The position numbers and the translations under genes are program-made. The notes under the pieces are model-generated. The model was not told the DNA's origin and searched no databases. It saw only the letters and a program-made list of their open reading frames with translations. Of a DNA stretch of 64,000 bases, positions 57,367-64,000 are shown piece by piece. The stretch comes from Paenibacillus faecis. GTDB taxonomy: Bacteria > Bacillota > Bacilli > Paenibacillales > Paenibacillaceae. Every line of letters starts with the position of its first letter. Positions within the stretch are counted from its first letter, which is position 1. The DNA is taken from contig NZ_VSDO01000002.1 in assembly GCF_008084145.1 (NCBI RefSeq), forward strand, positions 682,001-746,000. The letters are read 5' to 3'.

Positions 57367-58568
57367 AGCGGGAACAGTCGTCCAACGGCGGATTATCCTC
57401 TTTTTTCGCGGACCTGCATATCCATATCGGAAGAACCGGAAAGGGCGCGCCCGTAAAAATCAGCGGCAGCCGGGACCTCACCTTCGCCAATATCGCGAAA
57501 GAGGCGGCCGAACGAAAAGGCATTCAGCTTGTGGGCATTATCGACTGCCATTCCCCCGGGGTGCAGGAAGACATTGAAGCCAGCCTGAAGCAAGGGGAAA
57601 TGCGGGAATTGCCCGATGGCGGAATTGCTTATAAAGAGACGACTTTATTGCTGGGCAGCGAACTGGAAATCCGGGAACCGGGCATGGGTCCGGCCCATTT
57701 GCTCGCCTTCTTCCCGGATTTTTCGACGATCCGCTCGTTCACGGGTTGGTTGGAGAAGCGAATGAAAAACGTCAACCTGAGCTCCCAGCGCGTTTACGCC
57801 CCTGCGCGGACTTTGCAGGAGGAGGTGTATACCCGCGGGGGAATGGTTATTCCGGCGCATATTTTCACGCCCCACCGAAGCATTTACGGCAGTTGCGCCC
57901 CGCGTATGGCGGACGTGCTCGATCCGAAGCTGATCAGCGCGGTGGAGCTGGGACTCAGCGCCGACAGCGAGATGGCCGGATGGATCAGCGAACTCGATCC
58001 GTACACGATCCTGACCAACTCGGACGCGCACTCCCTGGGAAAAATCGGGCGGGAGTATAACGAATTGATTCTGCGCGAGCCGAATTACCGGGAGTTCGAG
58101 AAAGCCCTGCAGAGAACCGAGGGAAGGAAGGTTGCGGGCAATTACGGCTTGAACCCTCGGCTGGGGAAATATCATCGGACGTACTGTTCGGGCTGCAGCT
58201 TTATCGTCGAAGAAACCGAAGCGACCGTGGAGCGCTGCCCCTACTGCGGAAGTCCCAAGCTGGTTCGCGGCGTACTGGACCGGATCGTCTCGATCGCCGA
58301 TCGGACGGAGCCGCGGGTGCCCGCCCATCGCCCGGACTATCACTACCAGATCCCGCTGGAGTTTATACCGGGGCTCGGTCCGGCAAAACATGAGCTTCTG
58401 CTCCGCACTTTCGGAACGGAAATGAACATTCTGCACCGGGTACCCGAACAGGATCTGGCGGATGTAGTGGGAGCCGAGCTTGCGGGCAAAATCGCCGCGG
58501 CCCGCAGCGGAACGCTCCAGCTGGAATCCGGAGGCGGGGGCAAGTACGGCAGAGTATCCAAGCCGTGA
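57363..58568 (+). CDS. yqxK: EndoQ-like PHP-domain endonuclease
   Basis: Protein of 401 residues of the TIGR00375/YqxK family. The N-terminal PHP domain starts FFADLHIHIGR and holds further metal ligands in VGIIDCHSPGVQ, VIPAHIFTPH and LTNSDAHSLG. A four-cysteine zinc finger spans CSGCSF to CPYCGSPK (about 275-300), and a helix-hairpin-like end has FIPGLGPAKHELLL. Bacterial EndoQ cleaves DNA at deaminated bases. It is coupled to nudF through ATGA. A repair role is known for homologues only. Confidence 0.85.
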   Translation: MKREQSSNGGLSSFFADLHIHIGRTGKGAPVKISGSRDLTFANIAKEAAERKGIQLVGIIDCHSPGVQEDIEASLKQGEMRELPDGGIAYKETTLLLGSELEIREPGMGPAHLLAFFPDFSTIRSFTGWLEKRMKNVNLSSQRVYAPARTLQEEVYTRGGMVIPAHIFTPHRSIYGSCAPRMADVLDPKLISAVELGLSADSEMAGWISELDPYTILTNSDAHSLGKIGREYNELILREPNYREFEKALQRTEGRKVAGNYGLNPRLGKYHRTYCSGCSFIVEETEATVERCPYCGSPKLVRGVLDRIVSIADRTEPRVPAHRPDYHYQIPLEFIPGLGPAKHELLLRTFGTEMNILHRVPEQDLADVVGAELAGKIAAARSGTLQLESGGGGKYGRVSKP

Positions 58569-58593
58569 GGTTCCTTCTACGGGCTTAAGACTG

Positions 58594-58622
58594 GCATATG
58601 CGGCTGAGCTTGTTCATACCTT
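58594..58622 (+). promoter_or_regulatory. Candidate sigma-E promoter of spoIIM
   Basis: GCATATG (58594-58600), a 14-base spacer and CATACCTT (58615-58622), six of seven and six of eight against the sigma-E consensus. spoIIM is sigma-E dependent in B. subtilis. Confidence 0.5.
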
Positions 58623-58696
58623 AGAAAATAAGCGAAATCAAGAAAAGCTGCTGGTTTTTCTTCGGAACTAAGATGAACAAGCTTGGAGGGCCGCCT

Positions 58697-59335
58697 ATGC
58701 TGGAGCCGTTTCGTCATACTTTAAAAGACCAGACCCCTTTGTACGTGTTTGTCGCCGTGCTTTTTCTGATGGGCGTCGTATTCGGAGCCTTAATGGTCAA
58801 TGCGCTGACGCTGGAGCAGCAGCAGGATCTGTCCAGGTATTTGGGCGATTTCTTCATCTCCGTAAATGAAGGCGGAGAGAGTTTTCAGCCGTTGACCTAC
58901 TGGGAAGTTGCGGCGCTTCATCTCAAGTGGCTCGGCTTGATCTGGCTGCTCGGCCTGTCCGTCATCGGATTGCCCGGCATCCTGATTCTGGATTTTCTTA
59001 AAGGCGTCCTGATCGGCTTTACCGTCGGCTGTCTCGTGGGGCAATTCACCTGGAAGGGGCTGCTGTTTGCGCTGGTGTCGATCGCTCCACACAATTTGGT
59101 CGTCATTCCGGCGCTTCTGATAGCGAGCGTGGCGGCTGTCAGCTTCTCGCTGGGGATTATCCGCAGCCGGGTGCTGTTGAACCGCAAAGGCACCGCCGCC
59201 CGGCCTTTCTTGTCCTACACCGGGTTGACGGTGGCTATGGCTCTCGTCCTCATGGCGGTGTCTTCTTTTGAAACCTGGGTTACGCCGGTCATGATGACTT
59301 GGGTTACGCCGCTGATCGCCCAAAATAGCCTATAA
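58697..59335 (+). CDS. spoIIM: Stage II sporulation protein M
   Basis: Polytopic membrane protein of 212 residues that with SpoIID and SpoIIP drives septal wall thinning and engulfment. Five hydrophobic helices are visible, with the family segments GVVFGALMVNAL and HNLVVIPALLIASVAA. GGAGGG lies six bases before ATG 58697; a longer in-frame start at 58673 is less likely. A sigma-E-like promoter lies upstream and a strong terminator downstream. Confidence 0.94.
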   Translation: MLEPFRHTLKDQTPLYVFVAVLFLMGVVFGALMVNALTLEQQQDLSRYLGDFFISVNEGGESFQPLTYWEVAALHLKWLGLIWLLGLSVIGLPGILILDFLKGVLIGFTVGCLVGQFTWKGLLFALVSIAPHNLVVIPALLIASVAAVSFSLGIIRSRVLLNRKGTAARPFLSYTGLTVAMALVLMAVSSFETWVTPVMMTWVTPLIAQNSL

Positions 59336-59376
59336 AGCAATAGTAACTGTAATATTTTTAGAGATTGCCTTTAAGG

Positions 59377-59407
59377 AAGGCCCTGCATAAAATGCAGGGC
59401 CTTTTTT
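59377..59407 (+). terminator. Rho-independent terminator of spoIIM
   Basis: AAGGCCCTGCAT pairs perfectly with ATGCAGGGCCTT around AAA, then TTTT. Confidence 0.95.
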
Positions 59408-59545
59408 CATGTTGATCACTCACTTGAAAATACAGCGGGACTTCTGTTGGAGCGGAAGGAGAAGGCTTTAAAAAATTCCCAGTTTTGTCGTACGGACAAT
59501 TGGAAACCATACCTTCTAGGGAAAATAAACCTTAGGAGGATGATT

Positions 59546-59875
59546 ATGAAGAAGTTATCGATCGCCGTTTTGTCTTCTTGCTTGCTGCTTTCTTCCGTAT
59601 CGGCTGTCAGCGCAGCACCCATGAACGAAAAACAACAGCACAAGGTTCATGAGCACAAAGTAAAGAAACATGAAGAGAAGAAGATTCGTGCTAAGTCCAT
59701 TCGCGAATCAGGAATCAAAACAAAATCGGATGGCGCAGGAAAGAGCGGAAGTAAAGGCATGAAGAGCGGAAGCAAAGGCATGAAAGCCAAAAGTATGAAG
59801 ACCAAGAGCATCAGAACAAAAGCGACTGAAATGCCGAAATCCGGTTTCGGTGGCGCGAGCGAACAAACAGAATAG
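59546..59875 (+). CDS. Secreted Lys-rich repetitive protein
   Basis: Protein of 109 residues. A signal peptide ends near VSAAP (residue 23). The mature part is extremely basic, with His/Lys clusters (HKVHEHKVKKHEEKK) and short repeats KSGSKGMKSGSKGMKAKSMK. It has no cell-wall sorting motif and no C-terminal helix, so it is not an obvious sortase substrate. AGGAGG lies six bases before ATG 59546. Function unknown; binding to wall teichoic acid or a spore polymer is conceivable. It is the first gene of the lower-GC islet. Confidence 0.75.
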   Translation: MKKLSIAVLSSCLLLSSVSAVSAAPMNEKQQHKVHEHKVKKHEEKKIRAKSIRESGIKTKSDGAGKSGSKGMKSGSKGMKAKSMKTKSIRTKATEMPKSGFGGASEQTE

Positions 59876-59909
59876 GGGGATGAAAGAGGGGAGCACCCTC
59901 TTTCTTAGC

Positions 59910-60548
59910 ATGAAACGGATACCCATCAAATTGCCGACGCTGTGTTTAATCATTATTTCAATCTTATTTTGCTCGGCCTGTCATGATAAAGGAAAAAATC
60001 AAAATTTGGCGGAAGTAAAAGAGCCGCAGGTTCGTCTCCAAAGAAAAAGCGACCCGATAAAAAATAGGCAGGATATTCATGTTGAAACCATTCAGCCTTT
60101 TACTCCCACGCAATTGATTATTCCGGCGATCAAAGTTTCCGCAAAAGTCATTCCGGTTGGTGTTCTGGATAACGGGCAAATGGACGTACCGAAAGATACT
60201 GAATCCGTAGGGATTCTATACCCGGGCGTAGTGGCCGGTGAACGGGGAAATATGGTGATGGATGGTCATGTAGATAGCTACACGGGCCCGGCTGTTTTCT
60301 TTAACCTGAAAAAATTGAGTCCTGGTGACGCCATTATTGTCCGTAATCAACATTCAGACCAATCAATGACTTATCGAGTCGAATCCGTTGAGGCATTCAA
60401 AACTTCCGAAGCTCCCATTGAGCGGGTATTCGGACCATCTTCCGGATACAAATTGAACTTGATAACTTGCACCGGGAGATATAGTCGTAAAAAAAAGGAA
60501 CATGAAGAACGGCTGGTTATTTTCGCTAAATTGGATGGTGTGAAATGA
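59910..60548 (+). CDS. Sortase family protein (class F/E-like)
   Basis: Extracytoplasmic transpeptidase-like protein of 212 residues. An N-terminal signal or anchor (LPTLCLIIISILFCSAC) precedes the sortase fold, with the catalytic His in MDGHVDSYTG, Cys in LITCTGRYS and Arg in the last 15 residues (EERLVIF). The start is uncertain: ATG 59880 abuts its possible ribosome binding site, and 59910 lies after a hairpin (AAAGAGGG / CCCTCTTT, 59883-59904). It overlaps the next gene by four bases. No sorting-motif substrate is nearby. Confidence 0.85.
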   Translation: MKRIPIKLPTLCLIIISILFCSACHDKGKNQNLAEVKEPQVRLQRKSDPIKNRQDIHVETIQPFTPTQLIIPAIKVSAKVIPVGVLDNGQMDVPKDTESVGILYPGVVAGERGNMVMDGHVDSYTGPAVFFNLKKLSPGDAIIVRNQHSDQSMTYRVESVEAFKTSEAPIERVFGPSSGYKLNLITCTGRYSRKKKEHEERLVIFAKLDGVK

Positions 60549-61672
60549 TTAAAGTCATAAAAACCATGTTGTGTGCCGCTATTCTCACAGTGGCTTGTTT
60601 TTGGAGCGGGATTGCCTACTCCGAACAAAATAAGACAAAGGCGTATGAAGAAAATCAGACTGAAGCGCATATTGAATCTTTTTTAAAGCGGCTGTACGAC
60701 ATAAGGGCAACGGCCTTAATTCATCAGAATGAACGTGCTTTTGATGATTATTACTTAACCGATAAGCAGAGCAGTAATGCGTTAAAGAACGAAATAAGAC
60801 GAATGGATTACATCAATGCTTGGGCGAACAAAAGATCTCTCAAATTAGTGGATGCGAAAAGTGAAATCAAGATCGTGCGAATAAAAGTGAAAGACGACCG
60901 GGCTACGGTTTCTTTAGTTCAGTCCTTAAAGGTAAGCTATGACTATCCGAACAAGGAAATTCCAACCTATTCCTTCGGCATTGGAACCCGCCATTTCCTT
61001 ACATTAAAACTTGTTAACGGCAAATGGATGGTTTCACGGGAATGGTATTTGGATCCGTTGGATGAGAATCCCAAAAAAATTGCTGAAGGAGCCCTTCCTT
61101 CCGTCAAGATCACGGGAAATGTAACCGACGGCAAAAAATTTAAAAGGGAACAGGCTGTAGCCTACGCAAATAAGTACGCGGGCATAGCCTGGGGAGCCGG
61201 AAATAACCGCAGGTACAACCCCAATTATAAGGATTACACCTATCATGGAGGAGATTGCACCAACTTTTCTTCCCAAGTTCTTGGCGACAAAGAGGGAGGG
61301 GGGCTGCCGATGACGAAACAGTGGAATTACAGCAAAGGCTACGGCGGCACCCAGCAATGGGTCAGGACGGACTCGCTAGGGAAATTTCTCATCTACAGCG
61401 GGTATGGGAAAATGATCGCTAAAGGAGATTTTCAACATATTGTAACGCCGACAAAGGAACATCCAAATGGAGCGATTGCCCGGCTGCAGCCCGGAGATTT
61501 AATCGGATATATCATCCAGGGCAACGACATCGACCATTTTTCGATTCTTGTCGGTTTTGATCCGAACGGGTATCCGCTTGTCAATTCGCATACGGCGGAT
61601 CGCTATCAGGTGCCTTTCGATCTCGGATGGGATCGTTATACCAAATATGTACTAATTCACATTAAGGACTAG
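60545..61672 (+). CDS. Secreted amidase-domain protein (Amidase_6)
   Basis: Protein of 375 residues with a signal peptide ending near AYSEQ (residue 26). An N-terminal region of about 150 residues resembles domains that precede Amidase_6. The C-terminal domain opens with REQAVAYANKYAGIAWG and has the conserved GGDCTNFSSQVL, with the probable catalytic Cys, and a His in DIDHFSILVGF. It is coupled to the sortase gene (ATGA). Papain-like amidases of this type are predicted to act on wall peptides. AT-rich codon use matches the sortase. Confidence 0.85.
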   Translation: MIKVIKTMLCAAILTVACFWSGIAYSEQNKTKAYEENQTEAHIESFLKRLYDIRATALIHQNERAFDDYYLTDKQSSNALKNEIRRMDYINAWANKRSLKLVDAKSEIKIVRIKVKDDRATVSLVQSLKVSYDYPNKEIPTYSFGIGTRHFLTLKLVNGKWMVSREWYLDPLDENPKKIAEGALPSVKITGNVTDGKKFKREQAVAYANKYAGIAWGAGNNRRYNPNYKDYTYHGGDCTNFSSQVLGDKEGGGLPMTKQWNYSKGYGGTQQWVRTDSLGKFLIYSGYGKMIAKGDFQHIVTPTKEHPNGAIARLQPGDLIGYIIQGNDIDHFSILVGFDPNGYPLVNSHTADRYQVPFDLGWDRYTKYVLIHIKD

Positions 61673-61747
61673 GCTCCATGCCGGTTAATTTAGCAACGGT
61701 ATATATTTGAGACAAACACACAAAAGATCGAAAAAGGAGGAGCAATT

Positions 61748-62221
61748 ATGACGGTGACCATAATGAAACGATTAGGGATGCTCACGCTGGCGGTCATGCT
61801 GGTGTTTTCAGGAACAGGGTGCCAAGCAAACAAATCGTCAAAATCCAATAACAAACCTAAAGCTCAAAGCGTTCAGAAAAAAACAGCAATCGATCCGGCT
61901 ACAAAAAAAATTACCGATGAAGTAATGAAGGTAAAGGGTGTAAGTAAAGCAACGGTGTTAGTTCACAATCCGGATGTATTGATCGGGATTGACGTTAAGG
62001 AAGGGGAACACACGGCAACTGTCGAGGATCATGTAAGATATAAAGTAGAGAGCAGCAAACCCGGTTACTTTGTACACGTCACCTCGAATAAAAAACTTCA
62101 TCAAAAAATAAAAAAGTTAAGCACTAAAATGTCTGGTAAGAAACCGGGTCAGGCCGAAGGAACCGAAGTGGGAGTTATTATTTTGGACATCGGAAAAGAG
62201 ACGCGGACTCCATTCCGATAA
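61748..62221 (+). CDS. YhcN/YlaJ-type sporulation lipoprotein
   Basis: Protein of 157 residues with a lipoprotein-like signal (VFSGTGCQANK, lipidated Cys near 25), a Lys/Ser/Asn linker and a domain with ITDEVMKVKGVSKATVLVHN and LIGIDVKEGE, typical of the YhcN/YlaJ family found on the inner spore membrane. AAGGAGG precedes ATG 61748. The 75-base gap after the amidase gene shows no terminator. It precedes fur, which has its own promoter. Confidence 0.8.
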   Translation: MTVTIMKRLGMLTLAVMLVFSGTGCQANKSSKSNNKPKAQSVQKKTAIDPATKKITDEVMKVKGVSKATVLVHNPDVLIGIDVKEGEHTATVEDHVRYKVESSKPGYFVHVTSNKKLHQKIKKLSTKMSGKKPGQAEGTEVGVIILDIGKETRTPFR

Positions 62222-62256
62222 AATGCTGCAACCGGGCAGACAGCTGTAGTTAATGT

Positions 62257-62286
62257 TTGACTTTGTTGATTGGGACCCCCTATAAT
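62257..62286 (+). promoter_or_regulatory. Promoter of fur
   Basis: TTGACT at 62257-62262, an 18-base spacer and a perfect TATAAT at 62281-62286. TATAATGATAG around the -10 is a partial Fur-box-like sequence, not strong enough to call. Confidence 0.75.
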
Positions 62287-62335
62287 GATAGAAGCGATTC
62301 AAGTGCGACTTGCGGCAGATCCTGGGGGGGAGAAC

Positions 62336-62809
62336 ATGGAAGCAAAGATTGAAAAAATTAAACAACAGCTGCAATCCCACGGGTATAAATTGACACCCCA
62401 ACGAGAAGCCACAGTTCGAGTCCTGCTGGAGAACGAAGATGACCACCTTAGCGCGGAAGATGTTTTTATGCTGGTGAAGGATAAAGCGCCGGAGATCGGT
62501 TTGGCGACCGTTTACCGGACCTTGGAGCTGCTGAGCGAGCTTCATGTTGTGGAGAAAATCAACTTTGGGGACGGGGTTGCCCGTTACGACTTGCGGACGG
62601 ATACGACCAAGCACCATCACCATCATTTAATCTGCGTACAGTGCGGCGCCATGGATGAAATCCGCGAAGATTGGCTGGGGCCGTTGGAAGAGCGGCTGGA
62701 GAAGGAATTCAACTTTACGGTTCTGGACCACCGGCTGGATTTCCAAGGTATCTGTTACCGCTGCAAGGATAAGAACGGTGAGCCGGGAAACGGCAACAAG
62801 AAATCATAA
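62336..62809 (+). CDS. fur: Ferric uptake regulator Fur
   Basis: Iron-responsive repressor of 157 residues. The winged helix contains LTPQREATVRVLL and IGLATVYRTLELL. A poly-His stretch lies at 93-97, and the structural zinc site uses C100/C103 and C140/C143. Position directly before yqzK and xerD is that of fur in B. subtilis, which separates it from the Zur paralogue at 7.8 kb. GGGGGGAG precedes ATG 62336, and a promoter and terminator frame it as a single unit. Confidence 0.92.
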   Translation: MEAKIEKIKQQLQSHGYKLTPQREATVRVLLENEDDHLSAEDVFMLVKDKAPEIGLATVYRTLELLSELHVVEKINFGDGVARYDLRTDTTKHHHHHLICVQCGAMDEIREDWLGPLEERLEKEFNFTVLDHRLDFQGICYRCKDKNGEPGNGNKKS

Positions 62810-62814
62810 TAAGC

Positions 62815-62853
62815 AAAGCTCCGAACGGTTCCAAGCCGCAAGGAGCTTTTTTT
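62815..62853 (+). terminator. Rho-independent terminator of fur
   Basis: AAAGCTCC pairs with GGAGCTTT, followed by further T residues, five bases past the fur stop. Confidence 0.85.
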
Positions 62854-62984
62854 GTTCGTCCGGATGGGACTTCGGCTCATATTCGTTCATATTTTTCTAT
62901 ATACTGTACAAAAGTCCCGTAGTAAACGGAGGCGATCCGCTCTACAATGGGACGGGCTGACGGTGATGGAAAGGAGAGACCGCC

Positions 62985-63221
62985 ATGGTCATTTCGCTGC
63001 GAAAATGGCTTACATCCGTAAAGTATGCTTTAATATTTATGGCACTTGTTTACTTCATCTATCAAGCTATCGGAATGCTCGAGAGCAAAGTGTTTCCGCC
63101 GGACAAATATCGGATTCCTGAGGGTTCGGCCATCAAGGTATTCCAATTCGAGCCTTTGGAAGCCCCGGTGATGGAACGTATGGCGGAGCGTCTGAAGCTG
63201 TTTTTCTGGATTGGCGAATAA
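62985..63221 (+). CDS. yqzK: DUF4227 membrane protein YqzK
   Basis: Protein of 78 residues with one hydrophobic helix (about 12-30) and a C-terminal soluble part containing PPDKYRIPEGSAIKVF and RMAERLKLFFWIGE. It matches the DUF4227/YqzK family, which stands between fur and xerD in Bacillus. GGAGAG lies upstream of ATG 62985. Function unknown. Confidence 0.85.
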   Translation: MVISLRKWLTSVKYALIFMALVYFIYQAIGMLESKVFPPDKYRIPEGSAIKVFQFEPLEAPVMERMAERLKLFFWIGE

Positions 63222-63324
63222 TGCCTGCCTTCAGGCAGGGAAAAATCAAAGGGATGTTGAATTGAAGTATGAGGGAGTTCACAAAAAGATAATATTCGAC
63301 AAGTGAGAGGGAGGCGCTGAAACC

Positions 63325-64000
63325 ATGGAGCAGTACGCAGCCTCTTTTATTTCGCATTTGGCGGGCCAAAAAGCTTTGAGCGACTCCACGCTGGACAGCT
63401 ACCGGAGGGATGTAAAACAGTTTCTTGCCTATTTGAGCGGCCGGGGGATCGAGGGACTGGACGAGGTATCGCGGGCGGGAATCATGCTGTATTTTTCGGC
63501 ACTGCGGGATCAAGGGAAAGCTCCGGCCACCATAATGAGGATTTCGGTCTCCTTGCGCGCTTTTTTTCAGTTCCTGGTTCAGGAAAAAATAATTGGCCAA
63601 GATCCTTTTATCACGGTAAAATTGCCGAGGTTTGACAGAAATCTTCCCGCGGTGCTGACGGTAGAGGAGACGGAAAAGCTGTTGGACATGCCTCGGACCG
63701 ATACTCCGTTAGGCCTTCGGGACAGGGCAATGCTCGAGCTGTTGTATGCCACGGGGGTTCGGGTCAGCGAGCTGATGTCGCTCAAGGTTGGCGATATCGA
63801 CACAAAAGTCCGGTTCCTTCGTTGCTCCGGAGAAACCGGCAAGGAGCGGGTGCTCCCTTTTGGACGGTTCACCGCCGATTGGTTGGACCGGTATTTGCAG
63901 GAGGTACGCCCCGTTTGGGAGCCGAATGGGCCGGAATCCCCCCTGTTTCCCAACCGGACGGGCGGTAAAATGAGCCGGCAGGGATTCTGGAAGGTAATTA
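63325..64000 (+). CDS. xerD: Tyrosine recombinase XerD (3' end outside window)
   Basis: Site-specific recombinase resolving chromosome dimers at dif with XerC. The first 225 residues are present and run off the window edge. The N-terminal SAM-like core-binding domain (about 1-95) has LDSYRRDVKQFLAYLSGRG, and the catalytic domain begins LTVEETEKLLD and contains the first catalytic arginine in LYATGVRVSELMSL. The remaining catalytic residues, including the nucleophilic tyrosine, lie beyond 64000. GAGGGAGG precedes ATG 63325. Confidence 0.93.
   Translation, partial: MEQYAASFISHLAGQKALSDSTLDSYRRDVKQFLAYLSGRGIEGLDEVSRAGIMLYFSALRDQGKAPATIMRISVSLRAFFQFLVQEKIIGQDPFITVKLPRFDRNLPAVLTVEETEKLLDMPRTDTPLGLRDRAMLELLYATGVRVSELMSLKVGDIDTKVRFLRCSGETGKERVLPFGRFTADWLDRYLQEVRPVWEPNGPESPLFPNRTGGKMSRQGFWKVI

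Noticed and set aside
63222..63242. Hairpin CCTGCC / GGCAGG after yqzK as terminator
   Set aside because: It is followed by A residues, not T.

Overview
The window reads as chromosomal DNA of a spore-forming Bacillota, most likely Paenibacillus or a close relative. The gene order is the B. subtilis-type backbone: mntR, yqhO to yqhT, efp, spoIIIAA-AH, accBC, nusB to dxs, tlyA, argR, recN, spoIVB, spo0A, the bkd genes, nudF, spoIIM, fur, yqzK, xerD. Genus-style features are a YesMN two-component pair, two secreted proteins with copper-amine-oxidase-like 'stalk' domains, and GC-rich third codon positions. I see no tRNA, rRNA, CRISPR array, insertion sequence or prophage. The assignment to Paenibacillus is inference.

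Layout. 1-7.7 kb: sensor kinase, AraC-type response regulator, NagZ-like glycosidase and a large secreted stalk/PKD protein. 7.7-15.1 kb: metal and translation block with zur, yidD, a methionine T-box leader with metS, a znuACB zinc importer behind a near-consensus Zur operator, ccdA and mntR. 15.2-24.2 kb: stalk/GHL10 glycosidase, patatin-like yqhO behind unusual overlapping inverted repeats, yqhQ, yqhR, aroQ, a prolidase, efp, lysC with an internal start, yqhV. 24.3-30 kb: the complete spoIIIA operon. 30-45.9 kb: accBC, an Asp23/AmaP envelope-stress set, nusB-folD-xseAB-ispA-dxs-tlyA, argR, recN, spoIVB and spo0A with a sigma-H promoter and three exact 0A boxes. 45.95-47.6 kb: an AT-rich islet carrying a Cfr-family rRNA methyltransferase. 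47.7-54.1 kb: lpdV-bkdAA-bkdAB-bkdB-lipB. 54.1-59.4 kb: tiny genes resembling prli42 and mciZ, an M20 peptidase, a helical-repeat protein, nudF, an EndoQ-like nuclease and spoIIM. 59.4-62.2 kb: a second lower-GC islet with a Lys-rich secreted protein, a sortase, an amidase-domain protein and a YhcN/YlaJ-like lipoprotein. 62.3-64 kb: fur, yqzK and a truncated xerD.

The strongest unusual signal is the roughly 470-nt leader of the Cfr-like gene. A four-codon (or start-stop) mini-ORF sits directly before RNA segments that can form three mutually exclusive perfect helices: 1:2 (11 bp), 2:4 (12 bp) and 3:4 (14 bp, followed by a T-rich run). This is the architecture of ribosome-stalling transcription attenuation. 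A second 36-codon leader ORF with a strong ribosome binding site and a weak hairpin over the methyltransferase's own ribosome binding site suggest an additional translational layer. The gene would modify A2503 of 23S rRNA and protect against several peptidyl-transferase antibiotics, with those drugs as plausible inducers.

Other points worth attention are two short genes (MciZ-like division inhibitor, Prli42-like peptide), the internal lysC start, the dual-coded hexanucleotide repeat in the xseA/xseB overlap, and the crossing inverted repeats over the yqhO start.
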